Counted from the first letter of the stretch, positions 26,021 to 35,726 are shown. The stretch: DNA of 64,000 nt from Hyphomicrobium album (GCF_009708035.1 NZ_WMBQ01000001.1:1302001-1366000); one strand, 5' to 3'. Notes: a model not told the origin generated them from the sequence alone. Numbers and translations are program-made.

Positions 26021-26941
26021 CTAGGGCAGAAAGCCCTTATCGAGATTGAGCGCCTGGCGCGACGTCTCGCGGCCCTTGGCGTCGCAATGCGTCGCCGTCC
26101 ACGCGACGTGCGTGCCGCCGTCTTGCGAGGTGCGCGACTTCAGGCTGGCGCCGATCTTGTCGCCGCCCTTGGCCCCGATGGGCTCCAGCAGGGGAAAATA
26201 GAGCTGCTCCCAATGGGTGCGCGGGGCATCCGGCGCGGTCGACAGCGTGATGCCGGGCACCAGCTCCGCCGTCCACCACAGGGCGAAGCCATAGACGGTC
26301 GCCCCGTTTTTCAACGTCCAACTCACGTCACCTTTGCGGGTGGAGTGGGCATCGCTGCCGAACGCGATCGAATCCCATGCCTTGGCTTCGAGAAGCTCGT
26401 TGGCCCTTAGCGTGCGGACGTAGATGTTGTTGAGGCTCATCGTGCGCGCGACGGAGAGATCGAAGCCGGTCTCGTCCCAGGCGGCGAACTCCTTGTGGAT
26501 GCGGTCGCTGACCACCGGCGCGACGAACTGCTCGAGGCTGCGCGGGATGATGACGCCGCGAGGCTTGAGGAAGCGCTTCTTCGCATCCGCCAGCGTCTCG
26601 ATCATGTGCTCTTCGAACGCGAAGTTGCCCAGCGTCTCCGACACGACGACATCGACCTTCGGCGGATCGACCATCTCCGTCGAGTGGCAGGGAATGAGAT
26701 GGCAATTGCGCGCGCCGTTGGCTTTCAGGACTTTAGCCGCGACGCCGGCCACCTCCGCAGTCTCGTAGAGGAACACCTCGCGTGCGCCAAGCTTCGCCGC
26801 CATCAGGGCCAGCAGCCCGGTGCCGGTGCCGATGTCGGCGACAGTCGTCTCGCCCTTCTTGATGACCGCGCGCAGCGCCGCCTCGAAAGCCTGGTTGCGC
26901 ACGCGGTCGGCGATGAGCGTCCGATGATATTCGATGCGCAT
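26021..26941 (-). CDS. PRMT-like class I SAM-dependent methyltransferase
   Basis: 306 residues. EYHRTLIADRVRNQAF (4-19) aligns with the N-terminal helix of protein arginine methyltransferases, ADIGTGTGLLALMAAKLGA (35-53) is the SAM loop, SETLGNFAFEE (101-111) has two Glu at the spacing of the PRMT double-E loop, and THWEQLYFPL (242-251) matches the THW loop. The family methylates arginine in proteins. Bacterial members are uncommon and their substrates unknown. Upstream on the same strand lie two RNA methyltransferase genes (stop-to-start gap 4 nt), suggesting one operon. Confidence 0.78.
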   Translation of the reverse strand: MRIEYHRTLIADRVRNQAFEAALRAVIKKGETTVADIGTGTGLLALMAAKLGAREVFLYETAEVAGVAAKVLKANGARNCHLIPCHSTEMVDPPKVDVVVSETLGNFAFEEHMIETLADAKKRFLKPRGVIIPRSLEQFVAPVVSDRIHKEFAAWDETGFDLSVARTMSLNNIYVRTLRANELLEAKAWDSIAFGSDAHSTRKGDVSWTLKNGATVYGFALWWTAELVPGITLSTAPDAPRTHWEQLYFPLLEPIGAKGGDKIGASLKSRTSQDGGTHVAWTATHCDAKGRETSRQALNLDKGFLP

Positions 26942-26945
26942 GAGA

Positions 26946-27761
26946 TTATAGCGTCAGGTGTGGGCTGCGGATCTGATAGAGGACGAGCGCGGTCGCGACC
27001 GCCAGGTTCAGCGAGTCGAGTTGCCCGGCCATCGGAATTTTGACGAGGCGCGTGCAGGCGGCGGTCAGCGGCTCAGACAGCCCTGGCCCTTCGCTGCCCA
27101 TGAGCAAGAGTGTGGGCGCACGGTACTTCACCTTGCGAAAGTCCTGGTCGGCCTCGAGGTGCGTGCCGACGACGTCGCCCTGCCAGCCGCCGAGCCAGCG
27201 CACGAATGCCTCGCGCTGCACCCGCGCCAGCGGCACGGCGAACACCGAGCCCATCGTCGCGCGCACGCACTCGTGCGAATAGGGATCGCAGCTCGCACCG
27301 ATGAGGACGATGCCGGCCGCGCCGACCGCATCGGCGGTGCGGAGGATGGTGCCGAGGTTGCCCGGGTCGCGAATTTCTTCGAGCGCCAGCCACACCGCGT
27401 CGCGCTCGATGCGCGGCGCTGGCGGCAGCTCGATCCAGCGCTGCTTGAACACGCCCAGCATGCTCTGCGGATTGTCCTTCGTGGAGAGCTTGCCGAGCAC
27501 CGCCTCGGAAACCTCCAGGCACTCGACGCCCGACTTCAGCGCCCAGGCGACAAGACCTTGCGCGATGCCACCCGTGGCGCTGCCCGTGCGATAGACGAGC
27601 GTCTCCGGCACAAAGCCGTTGTCGCGCGCGGTGACGAGCAACGATGTGCCCTCGGCGACGAACAGCCCGGTCTCCTTGCGCTCCTTACGCATCTCCAGCG
27701 CGCGGATCGCCTTGATGCGATCGTTCTGCAGGCTGGTGATCGATTTCGGCTGAACCGTCAT
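26946..27761 (-). CDS. TrmH/SpoU family RNA 2'-O-methyltransferase
   Basis: 271 residues from the ATG at 27761. An N-terminal substrate-binding domain (FVAEGTSLL) is followed by the SPOUT knot: EEIRDPGNLGTILRTADAVG, LLLMGSEGPGLS and IPMAGQLDSLNLAVATAL, the three motifs that bind SAM. Probably modifies the ribose of a 23S rRNA or tRNA nucleotide. Its ATG overlaps the stop of the upstream methyltransferase (ATGA), so they are translationally coupled. Confidence 0.9.
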   Translation of the reverse strand: MTVQPKSITSLQNDRIKAIRALEMRKERKETGLFVAEGTSLLVTARDNGFVPETLVYRTGSATGGIAQGLVAWALKSGVECLEVSEAVLGKLSTKDNPQSMLGVFKQRWIELPPAPRIERDAVWLALEEIRDPGNLGTILRTADAVGAAGIVLIGASCDPYSHECVRATMGSVFAVPLARVQREAFVRWLGGWQGDVVGTHLEADQDFRKVKYRAPTLLLMGSEGPGLSEPLTAACTRLVKIPMAGQLDSLNLAVATALVLYQIRSPHLTL

Positions 27762-28717
27762 GCCCCGCACCAGCGGGTGAAGAGCGACGTCGGTACGGCG
27801 CGCGTGCCGTTCTCCTCGCGAATGGCGAGCTCGCCCGACTGGAACGTGCCGCCGCGTCCGGCAAGCACCTCGCGGCAAAGCTGCTCGAAGGCGAGCGACG
27901 AAGCGCGGATGGCGTAGACGGTGAGCACCAGCGAGGCCTGCGGCGCCAAGAGCGCGGCGACGTCCTTCATCAGCGGCGGCAGGCTGGTGAACAGGTCCCA
28001 CACCTCGCCTTCGGGGCCGCGGCCGAACTTCGGCGGATCGACGAGCACGACGTCGTAGGTCTTGCCGCGCCGTACCTCGCGGGCGACGAACTTCGTCGCG
28101 TCGTCGAGCATCCAGCGGATCGGTGCCGCCGAAAGCCCCGACGCCGCCTGGTTCTCCTTCGCCCAGGTGATCGCCTTCTTCGACGCGTCGACGTGCGTGA
28201 CGTGCGCACCAGCCGCGGCGGCCATGAGCGAAGCCGCACCCGTATAGGCGAAGAGGTTCAGCACGCGCGCCGGCTCGCGCTTTTCCGCCAGGCGCTCGAG
28301 CATCCACTGCCAATGTGGCACCTGCTCGGGGAAGAGGCCCATGTGGCGGAAGCTTGCCAGGCGGCACAGCACCGTCGCCGCGCCGACCTTCACCGGCCAG
28401 CTCTCCGGCACCGGCTTGTCGATGCGCCAGCGGCCCTTGTCCTCGTCGTCGTCGCCGGCGAACACAGCGTTGGCGTTCTTCCAGGCGCGCTCGCCCGCGC
28501 TCGGGGTCCACAGCGCCTGCGGCTCGGGCCGGTCGACGACGACCGTGCCGAAGCGCTCGAGCTTGCGGCCGTTGCCGCTGTCGATCAGCGCGTAGTCGCC
28601 GAAACCAGCCGTCTCGATGAGTTGCAGCCGCGCCTCGACGGCGCCCGGCGCAGAGGCGCTGGCAACGTTATCGCGGCGGCGGTGGTGCTCGTGGGCCATA
28701 GGATGGGTTTGGCGCAT
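27758..28717 (-). CDS. RlmI/RlmK-like class I SAM methyltransferase
   Basis: 319 residues. NLFAYTGAASLMAAAAGA is the SAM loop, HVDASKKAITWAKENQ the next motif, and DVVLVDPPKFGRG the catalytic region, as in RlmI-type rRNA methyltransferases. It lacks the N-terminal PUA domain of RlmI. The start could be ATG 28717 or ATG 28699; neither has a strong Shine-Dalgarno. First gene of the three-methyltransferase operon. rRNA is the likely but unproven substrate. Confidence 0.82.
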   Translation of the reverse strand: MRQTHPMAHEHHRRRDNVASASAPGAVEARLQLIETAGFGDYALIDSGNGRKLERFGTVVVDRPEPQALWTPSAGERAWKNANAVFAGDDDEDKGRWRIDKPVPESWPVKVGAATVLCRLASFRHMGLFPEQVPHWQWMLERLAEKREPARVLNLFAYTGAASLMAAAAGAHVTHVDASKKAITWAKENQAASGLSAAPIRWMLDDATKFVAREVRRGKTYDVVLVDPPKFGRGPEGEVWDLFTSLPPLMKDVAALLAPQASLVLTVYAIRASSLAFEQLCREVLAGRGGTFQSGELAIREENGTRAVPTSLFTRWCGA

Positions 28718-29181
28718 CGTATCGCGCCTGAAAAGCGCTTTTCACGCTTTAGGGCAAAGCGTTCATGTGCGCGTCAGGTTTCGGGGCATATGGAAGTCGG
28801 CGTTAAGCGCGGAATGCCCGGACGGCGACGGAATATTTGCCACCGGGCGTTACAGTACTAGCAGCTGGCGAGCCCACGTCCCCCCTAAGGCTCCCACCGG
28901 CCGCAAGCATCGTGGTCCAGTGTATTCGTGGTAACGCCGCAGCACTGGACCACCTCGCGCGGCCCTTCCCTCGCAACCCTGCGCAGTTTGCCGCACGTCC
29001 CTGTCACGCGCGGCGGCCTCCCTGTGACATTTCCGGTCCGCCAAGCACTTGCCCTGATCCACTCGCGGCGAGCGCAACACATGCGTGGCGAGTAGGCGGC
29101 GAAATCGCCAACGGATCGGCAAGTCCGCCGCGTTCATTCCCCGTGCCGCGCAGGCGGCAAAAAACAAACGGGAGATGACAC
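28718..29181. other. 464-nt intergenic region with one perfect inverted repeat
   Basis: No convincing coding sequence on either strand. It separates the divergent methyltransferase operon and the secreted-protein gene at 29182, so it must hold both promoters. The one structure I see is the 11-bp inverted repeat at 28912-28953. Confidence 0.6.
28912..28953. repeat. Perfect 11-bp inverted repeat in the divergent promoter region
   Basis: GTGGTCCAGTG at 28912-28922 and CACTGGACCAC at 28943-28953, separated by 20 nt. No T tract follows in either direction, so it is more likely a protein-binding site pair or RNA hairpin than a terminator. Confidence 0.7.
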
Positions 29182-29598
29182 ATGCATCTGAAACGCGCCG
29201 CCGTACTCGTTGGTGCTCTCGGTCTCGCTGCACTCGCCGCTCAGCCGAGCTTCGCGCGCGACCGCGGTCCCGACCACTGGGAGCAGCTCGGCTGTCAGAA
29301 GGTCGGCTTCCTCGTCGACCGCGACGTGATCCGCGTTGGCCGTCGCGACGGAAAGTTCAGCGCCATCCGCCTCGAGGTGTCGGGCAACACCGTCTTCATG
29401 AACGACCTTAGGGTGGTGTACGGCAACGGCGCGCCGGATGACATCGCGGTGCGCTCGGAGATCCGCGACGGCGGCCAGACCCGCGCGCTCGATCTGAAGG
29501 GCCGCGGCGAGCGCGTCATCGACCGCATCGAGATGACCTATCGCGCCAAGCCGAACTTCAAGGGCTCGGCGAAGGTGTGCGTGATGGGCCTCACCTAA
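29182..29598 (+). CDS. Secreted DUF2541-like protein
   Basis: 138 residues. A signal peptide ends near QPSFA-R. The mature part is beta-rich: HWEQLGCQKVGF, DRDVIRVGRRDGKFSAIRLE, FMNDLRVVYGNG, DLKGRGERVIDRIEMTY. This layout resembles DUF2541 proteins such as E. coli YaaI. Periplasmic, function unknown. The ATG is preceded by GGGAGA. Confidence 0.72.
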   Translation: MHLKRAAVLVGALGLAALAAQPSFARDRGPDHWEQLGCQKVGFLVDRDVIRVGRRDGKFSAIRLEVSGNTVFMNDLRVVYGNGAPDDIAVRSEIRDGGQTRALDLKGRGERVIDRIEMTYRAKPNFKGSAKVCVMGLT

Positions 29599-29608
29599 GC
29601 GCGTTGCG

Positions 29609-29635
29609 GGTCCGGTGCGGGCGCCGCACCGGACC
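29609..29635. terminator. Strong hairpin between convergent genes
   Basis: Perfect 12-bp stem GGTCCGGTGCGG/CCGCACCGGACC with a 3-nt loop, between the secreted-protein gene and prfB (convergent). No long T tract on either side, so termination may be weak or Rho-aided. Confidence 0.6.
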
Positions 29636-29656
29636 ATTCACATTCTCGCTTCGTGA

Positions 29657-30788
29657 TTAGTCGATGTCGGCGACCTCGACCTGCGCGCCGCCCTTGATGC
29701 GCTGCGCCAATGCGCTCTCGATGAACGGATCGATCTCGCCGTCGAGCACCGCGTCCGGGTTGGTGCTCTGCGTGCCGGTGCGCAGGTCCTTCACGAGCTG
29801 GTAGGGCTGCAGCACGTAGGAGCGGATCTGGTGGCCCCAGCCGATCTCCGTCTTGCTGGCGGCCTCGGCGCTCGCCTTGTCCTCGCGCTTCTTCAATTCG
29901 AGCTCATAGAGTCGCGACTTGAGCATCGCCCAGGCGATGGCGCGGTTCTTGATCTGCGAGCGCTCCTGCTGGCTCGCGACGGCGATGCCGGTCGGGATGT
30001 GGGTGATGCGCACGGCTGAATCGGTCGTGTTGACGTGCTGGCCGCCGGCGCCGGACGAGCGATACGTGTCGACGCGGCACTCGCTCTCGTTGATCTGGAT
30101 GTCGATATCGTCGTCGATCACGGGGTAAACCCACACCGAGGCGAAGCTCGTGTGGCGGCGCGCGTTGGCGTCATAGGGCGAGATGCGCACCAGCCGGTGC
30201 ACGCCCGATTCCGTCTTCAGCCAGCCGTAGGCGCCCTCGCCCTTGATCTCCATGGTGACGGACTTGATGCCCGCTTCTTCGCCGGGGCTCTCCTCCAGCG
30301 TCGACACCTTGTAGCCGCGCTGCTCCGCCCAGCGCATGTACATGCGCGCCAGCATCGACGCCCAGTCCTGGCTCTCCGTGCCGCCGGCGCCGGCGTGCAC
30401 CTCGACGTAGGCGTCGTTGCCGTCCGCCTCGCCCGACAGGAGCGCCTCGACGCTGCGCCGCTGCGCCTCCTCGTCGAGCTTCTTGAGCATGGCTTCGCCT
30501 TCGGCGATCGAGGCGTCGTCGTCCTCCGCCTCGCCGAGCTCGATGAGCGTCACGCCGTCGTCGAGACCGCGCGCCATCTCCTGATAGGTATTGATCGAAC
30601 GCTCGAGCTGCTGGCGCTGGCGCATAACCTTTTGCGCCGCCTTGCTATCGTTCCAGAGGCTCGGATCCTCCGCGCGCTTATTCAGCTCGGCAAGTCGTTG
30701 CTGGGCAGTATCCCAGTCAAAGATGCCTCCGCAGGAGACCTAGGGCCTCCTTGATGGATTCGACGAGCTTTTGCGCTTCGGCACGCAT
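29657..30788 (-). CDS. prfB: Peptide chain release factor 2, with programmed +1 frameshift
   Basis: The gene is read as two segments: ATG 30788 through a CTT codon (30722-30720), then, skipping base 30719, from 30718 to the stop at 29657, giving 376 residues. The zero frame meets TGA at codon 24. The GGQ motif (SSGAGGQHVN) is intact; the stop-recognition tripeptide is SPY where E. coli has SPF. RF2 releases peptides at UGA and UAA, and low RF2 favours the frameshift, giving autoregulation. Annotation from the downstream ATG at 30625 would lose 54 residues. Confidence 0.95.
30716..30730 (-). promoter_or_regulatory. Programmed +1 frameshift site of prfB
   Basis: On the coding strand: GGAGG, then CAT, CTT TGA C. 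The CTT-TGA-C slippery site with an internal Shine-Dalgarno-like GGAGG 3 nt upstream is the classic RF2 autoregulatory element. After the shift the frame continues D-W-D-T-A-Q-Q. Confidence 0.95.
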
Positions 30789-30918
30789 TGTGGTCTCCGG
30801 GGCGATGCGATTTCAGGATGTTTGCAAGTGATATAGTCGCGGCGGGCGCGACTGTAAACGCGAAGGCACGCCGCAGTGGCGTGCCCGCCCGTTCAGGCGC
30901 CGCGTTTCAGCAGACTTT

Positions 30919-33501
30919 TCACCACAGGCCGCCCCGCCCCGAGCCGTATCCCGGGCTGCTGCGTGGCGAGGAATCGTAGGCGTCGTCGGCCGAGCTTTCG
31001 TCGTCGCGTCCCGGCATCGCCCCCGTACCCTGATCCGTGAAGCCGATCACGGAATAAGCATCGTCCGGCTCTTCGCCCGGCTTGAACGCCTCCATGATGC
31101 TCTGCGGATCTTCCTCGCCGGCACGCAATCCCGTGCGCAGGTTGATGCGGGCCAGCTTGACGCCCGGCGGAATACGGAAGGGAGCGGCCGGCTGATCGGC
31201 CAGCGCCGTCTTCATGAAGCTGCCGAAAACGGGCGCGGCCACCTTGCCGCCGGTGTTGCCCTTGCCCATCGGAACAGGCGTGTCGTAGCCCATAAAGACG
31301 CCGACGACGAGGTCGGGCGAATAGCCGACGAACCACGCATCCTTCTCTTCGTTGGTCGTGCCGGTCTTGCCGGCGAGCGGCCGCTCGAGCGCTTTCAGCG
31401 ACGTCGCCGTGCCGCGCTGGATGACGCCCTCGAGGATCGAGGTCATCTGGTAGGCCGTGTGCGGGTCGATGAGCTGCACGCGGTCGTCGGGGATTTCAGG
31501 CTCTTCCTGGCCGTTCCACGCGTCGGACTTGCAGCTCTCGCACACGCGCTGATCGTGGCGCCAGACGGTGCGCCCCCAGCGGTCCTGGATGCGGTCGATG
31601 AGCGTCGCGCGCACCTGATGCCCGCCGTTGGCGATCGAGCAATAGGCGGTGGTGAGGCGCAGCAGCGTCGTCTCGCCGGCGCCGAGCGACATCGACAGCA
31701 CCGGCAATAGATCGTCATAGACCCCAAAGCGCTTCGCGTAGTCGGTGATGATCGGCATGCCGAGGTCCTGGGCCAGGCGCACGGTCATCTGGTTGCGGGA
31801 GTGCTCGACGCCGAAGCGCAGCGTGGAAGGGCCGGCCGAGTGCTCTTTCTCGTAGTTCTCCGGCTTCCAGATGTCCTGGCCCGGACCCTGCTCGATCTCG
31901 ATGGGCGCATCGAGAATGATCGATGTCGGCTTGTAGCCGTTGTCGAGCGCCGCCGCGTAGACGAGCGGCTTGAACACGGAGCCGGGCTGACGCTTGGCCT
32001 GGATGGCGCGGTCGAACTGGCTCATGGCGAACGAGAAACCGCCGACCACGGCGAGCACGCGTCCCGTGTTGGGATCAAGCGCGACGATGCCGCCACCGAC
32101 CTCGGGGATCTGCATCAGCGACCACACGCCGCCGACGTCGTCCGGGTTCTTCGGCGCCACGTAGATCACGTCGCCCGGCGAGACGACGTCACCGGCAGCC
32201 TTGGGCGCGCCCTTCTTGGTCTTCGCCCACTTCATCTCTTCGAAGGCGACCTCGACGGCCTCGCGCTTGCCGACGAGCGAGCCGTCCTGCTGCTTCTCGG
32301 GACGCAGGCCGACCGTGATCTTCGTCGGCTCGACCTTCAGCACCACGCCGAGCCGCCAGGGCTGAATATCGTTCGGGCTCTCGACCACGTCGAGCGCCTT
32401 GCCCCAGTCGCCGGCAATATCGAGGTGGGTCTTCGGACCCCGCCAGCCCTTGGTGCGGTCGAACTGCACCAGACCGTCCATCAGCGAGCGGCGGGCCGCC
32501 TGCTGCAGCCGCGGATCGAGCGTGGTGCGCACCGACAGGCCACCGTTGTAAAGCTTGTCCTCGCCGAACTGATTGAGCAGCGAGCGCCGCACTTCCTCGG
32601 CGAAGAAGTCGGCCGCAAAGATATGCGCCCCGGTCTGCCGCAGGTTGACGCCGAGCGGCTTCTCTTTCGCCGCCGCTTCTTCCTCGGCGCTGATGTAGCC
32701 GTTCTCGTGCATCTGGCCGATGATCCAGTTGCGGCGGATCAGGGCCTGCTTCTCGCGGCGGAACGGGTGATAGTTGTTGGGACCCTTCGGGAGCGCCGCC
32801 AAATAGGCGACCTCCTCGACCGTCAGATCCTGCAGCTCCTTGTTGAAATAGCTGAGGCTCGCGGCGGCGATGCCGTAGGCACCGATGCCGAAATAGATCT
32901 CGTTGAGGTAGAGCTCGAGGATCTTGTCCTTCGAGTAGGCGCGCTCGATGCGGATGGCGAGGATCGCCTCCTTGAGCTTGCGCTGCATCGAGCGCTCGCT
33001 GGACAGGAGAAAGTTCTTCGCGACCTGCTGGGTGATGGTCGAGCCGCCCTCCGCACGCCGGTCGCTGCCTTGGATCTTCGACTCGATCACCTTGAACACC
33101 GCGCGCGCGACGCCCTGGAAATCGACGCCGCCGTGATCGTAGAAGCGGCGGTCCTCCGCCGACAGGAAGGCGGCGATCACGCGCTTCGGAATGGTGTTGA
33201 TCGGCACGAAGATGCGCCGCTCGCGTGCATACTCGGCGATCAGCGCGCCGTTATGCGCATGGATGCGCGTCATCACCGGCGGCTCGTACTTCGCCAAGCT
33301 CTCGTAGTCGGGGAGATCCTGCGAGGTCTTCCACAGCAGATAGCCTGCGCCCGCCGCGGCGCAGAGGAACACGACGACGCCGGCCGCGAACGTGAAGCCG
33401 AGCAGGCTCAGGAGCAGGCTCTTGCGCCGCTTGCGCCGGCGTGGAGCCGGCGGCGGATCGTGCGGATAGATCGGATCCGGCGGGTATAGGGGCTCGCGCA
33501 T
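30919..33501 (-). CDS. mrcA: Class A penicillin-binding protein (PBP1A type)
   Basis: 860 residues from ATG 33501 (GAGG just upstream; a TTG one codon earlier is less likely). A basic cytoplasmic tail, one transmembrane helix (about 30-56), a glycosyltransferase-51 domain with Glu116 in SAEDRRFYDHGGVD, an OB-like insert, then the transpeptidase: SVFK with Ser508, SRN, and KTGTTNEEKDAWFVGY. It polymerises and crosslinks peptidoglycan. The amidase gene lies downstream on the same strand. Confidence 0.95.
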   Translation of the reverse strand: MREPLYPPDPIYPHDPPPAPRRRKRRKSLLLSLLGFTFAAGVVVFLCAAAGAGYLLWKTSQDLPDYESLAKYEPPVMTRIHAHNGALIAEYARERRIFVPINTIPKRVIAAFLSAEDRRFYDHGGVDFQGVARAVFKVIESKIQGSDRRAEGGSTITQQVAKNFLLSSERSMQRKLKEAILAIRIERAYSKDKILELYLNEIYFGIGAYGIAAASLSYFNKELQDLTVEEVAYLAALPKGPNNYHPFRREKQALIRRNWIIGQMHENGYISAEEEAAAKEKPLGVNLRQTGAHIFAADFFAEEVRRSLLNQFGEDKLYNGGLSVRTTLDPRLQQAARRSLMDGLVQFDRTKGWRGPKTHLDIAGDWGKALDVVESPNDIQPWRLGVVLKVEPTKITVGLRPEKQQDGSLVGKREAVEVAFEEMKWAKTKKGAPKAAGDVVSPGDVIYVAPKNPDDVGGVWSLMQIPEVGGGIVALDPNTGRVLAVVGGFSFAMSQFDRAIQAKRQPGSVFKPLVYAAALDNGYKPTSIILDAPIEIEQGPGQDIWKPENYEKEHSAGPSTLRFGVEHSRNQMTVRLAQDLGMPIITDYAKRFGVYDDLLPVLSMSLGAGETTLLRLTTAYCSIANGGHQVRATLIDRIQDRWGRTVWRHDQRVCESCKSDAWNGQEEPEIPDDRVQLIDPHTAYQMTSILEGVIQRGTATSLKALERPLAGKTGTTNEEKDAWFVGYSPDLVVGVFMGYDTPVPMGKGNTGGKVAAPVFGSFMKTALADQPAAPFRIPPGVKLARINLRTGLRAGEEDPQSIMEAFKPGEEPDDAYSVIGFTDQGTGAMPGRDDESSADDAYDSSPRSSPGYGSGRGGLW

Positions 33502-33668
33502 CAACCTCTAATTCCGTTGATCGTGCGTGGTCGGTTGATCTGGCATTCCGCGCGGGCCCGTTGGCGACAGGGAGGCGACGTCGCGAAGCAGGCACATTAA
33601 CACGGATTGTGGCATCAAGTCGTCGCTCACCTGGGTTTACCTAACGTGCAGGCGATGCAGGGGTCGGT

Positions 33669-34955
33669 TCATCGCGCCTTGGCTGTACGCTTCGAAAAAT
33701 AAGAGTCGATCGCCGTGCCTATTGCCACGGCAACGCGTCGCTGCCAGGCCGCCGAATTGAGCAATTTCTCGTCCTCGGGGTGGCTCATATAGCCCAACTC
33801 GACCAGGACCGAGGGCGTGTCCGCCTGACGCAGCACCTTGAACGCCGCCGAACGCTGCGGACGCCCCGCGAGGGAAATGCTTGTCCCCAACCCCTTGACC
33901 AGCGTGTTGGAGAAGTCGGCGGAGAAATTGGACGTCTCCCGCTTCAATAGGTCGATCAGGATGTTGCGGACTTCGCCCTCCTCCTGGAACTTTGCCGTCT
34001 GCAAGCCGGCTACCGCGTCGGAGTTGTTCTCCTTGTCAGCCATACGCTGCGCCTCCTCGTCCGAAGCCTGTTCGGAGAGCGTATAGACGGTGGCGCCGCG
34101 CACGGTCCGCGCCGCGCCTTTCTGGGCGATGGCATCGGCGTGCAGCGAAATGAACAGATCGGCGGCGAGATCGCGCGACATCTTGAGCCGCTGGTCGAGG
34201 GGGATGAAAACGTCGGATGCCCGCGTCATCCGCACGTCATAACGGCCGCCAGCCGCCAACTGCTGTTTGAGGGCATGGGCGACGGCGAGGACGATCGTCT
34301 TCTCCTTCAGATTGCCGGCACTGATCGTGCCGGGGTCGATGCCGCCGTGGCCCGCATCGATGAGGATGACCGGCTTGATGCGATCCCGTTTTAAAGCCGG
34401 GGGAGCCCGCGTTTCCGGCGGGGGAGGCGCCTCGGCTTTCGCTGCACCTGCCTTCGCTGCACCCGTGCCCGCGCCGAACGACTGGGCCGAAGTCTGTGCG
34501 AGCGCAATCTTGAGCTCCACGGCCTTGCCGCCGGTTGGCGTCATGTCGGCGCGCTTGAGGACCACCGGACCCGTGGTGTCGAGGACAACGCGCGCCTTAC
34601 CCTCGGCAAGCAGGCCAAAGCGAAATGCAGAGACGAGCCCGCGTCCTTTTTCGCCCGTGCCGTCGGGAAGATGGAAGGCAACGTCGGGAAGGTCGATCAC
34701 CACCCGATAGGGATTGGCGAGGGTAAATATCTCCGCCCGCACACCGGCCGACAGTGCGAGGCGGAACGTCGTCTCCCGCGCATCGCCGCTCACCTCGGCG
34801 CTCTTCGCCTCGACCGCGGCACCCTTGCGGTGAATACTCATCGGCTCGGCCGTCGCCGGCATCGGAACGATGAGCCAATGCCCGAGCGCCAATCCGATCA
34901 GAACGCCCGCCAGCCAACGCCTCGGACGAGCGCTATGTTGCAGCTGCTTCTGCAT
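33669..34955 (-). CDS. N-acetylmuramoyl-L-alanine amidase (AmiC type, AMIN + amidase_3)
   Basis: 428 residues. A signal peptide or anchor ends near PATA-E, an AMIN domain (about 45-155) targets the septum, a Pro/Ala linker follows, and the amidase_3 domain (about 200-420) carries the Zn ligands in LIDAGHGGIDPGT and ISLHADA. It cleaves the stem peptide from MurNAc during cell separation. A Shine-Dalgarno GGAGG lies close to the ATG at 34955. Confidence 0.93.
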   Translation of the reverse strand: MQKQLQHSARPRRWLAGVLIGLALGHWLIVPMPATAEPMSIHRKGAAVEAKSAEVSGDARETTFRLALSAGVRAEIFTLANPYRVVIDLPDVAFHLPDGTGEKGRGLVSAFRFGLLAEGKARVVLDTTGPVVLKRADMTPTGGKAVELKIALAQTSAQSFGAGTGAAKAGAAKAEAPPPPETRAPPALKRDRIKPVILIDAGHGGIDPGTISAGNLKEKTIVLAVAHALKQQLAAGGRYDVRMTRASDVFIPLDQRLKMSRDLAADLFISLHADAIAQKGAARTVRGATVYTLSEQASDEEAQRMADKENNSDAVAGLQTAKFQEEGEVRNILIDLLKRETSNFSADFSNTLVKGLGTSISLAGRPQRSAAFKVLRQADTPSVLVELGYMSHPEDEKLLNSAAWQRRVAVAIGTAIDSYFSKRTAKAR

Positions 34956-35726
34956 CCCCCTCCGCCCCGTAGCAAAGCCTCCCCAGGCCCCACTTTAACC
35001 AAACCTTTTCTGATTTTCCCTCAAATTGCATGGAGTTGGCCGGGAGGCTTGCGCCAAGCGCCTTATAACATGCTTGCAAGCCTACCGGCGAACCCGTACT
35101 TTCTAGTTCGTTGATGCAGCGGCGCTCTTGCTAGGACAATTGTGCGCCGCAAGATCGAGTTGAACGGGCAACCGTCCTCTCGCTCGCGCCGGTTCGCCGC
35201 TCCCCGCGGTCGCCGCCGCTGCAGACCGACGATCGAGTGGTTCGCCCTGCGCCCGCAAGCATACGCTCCGGGTCTTTCGGACGGCGGAGCCTTGAGCCTG
35301 AGGGCCAAGCTTGCGCCCGGCGCGACGCAAACCTCTCGAGACTGGCAATCACCACTTGTGCGCTCCGTCATTCGCCCGGGAAAGGCAGGCGGACGGAGCA
35401 GGCGGAGTACCGCCCGGCGCCTCGCCGATATGAGGCACCTCGCGGGAGCGCGATCCCTCGCTCTCTCGCATGCCATTGAAAGAACTTGGAATGCTGAACT
35501 TCGGCACCAGCAATCTGCAAGCTCCAGCGCGCAACTCGCGCGGAGCGCGTCCGGCATCGTCCGGCGGCGGAAGGCTGCGTGCCGCGCCATCCCCAACTTT
35601 TCATCAACCATCGCCAACAATGAAGCGCGCCCGAGACCGGCGCCTCACCGCCCGTGACCCAGTTCGCACTCGAACTGCGGCCCGAGGCGGCAGGCAGCCC
35701 TGCTGGCGCGCCAAGGATCAACGAAC
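34956..35726. other. 771-nt intergenic region upstream of the RNase E gene
   Basis: No convincing gene is seen on either strand; the longest frames are Arg/Ser-rich shadows. It separates divergent amidase and rne genes. RNase E genes in other proteobacteria have long 5' leaders through which the enzyme controls its own mRNA, so a leader here is plausible, but I cannot identify a specific structure. A TATAAC near 35063 is a possible -10 box without a clear -35. Confidence 0.5.

Noticed and set aside
31801-33489. Open frame of 562 codons on the plus strand
   Set aside because: Antisense to the class A PBP gene, whose SxxK, SxN and KTG motifs are intact; composition is that of a shadow frame.
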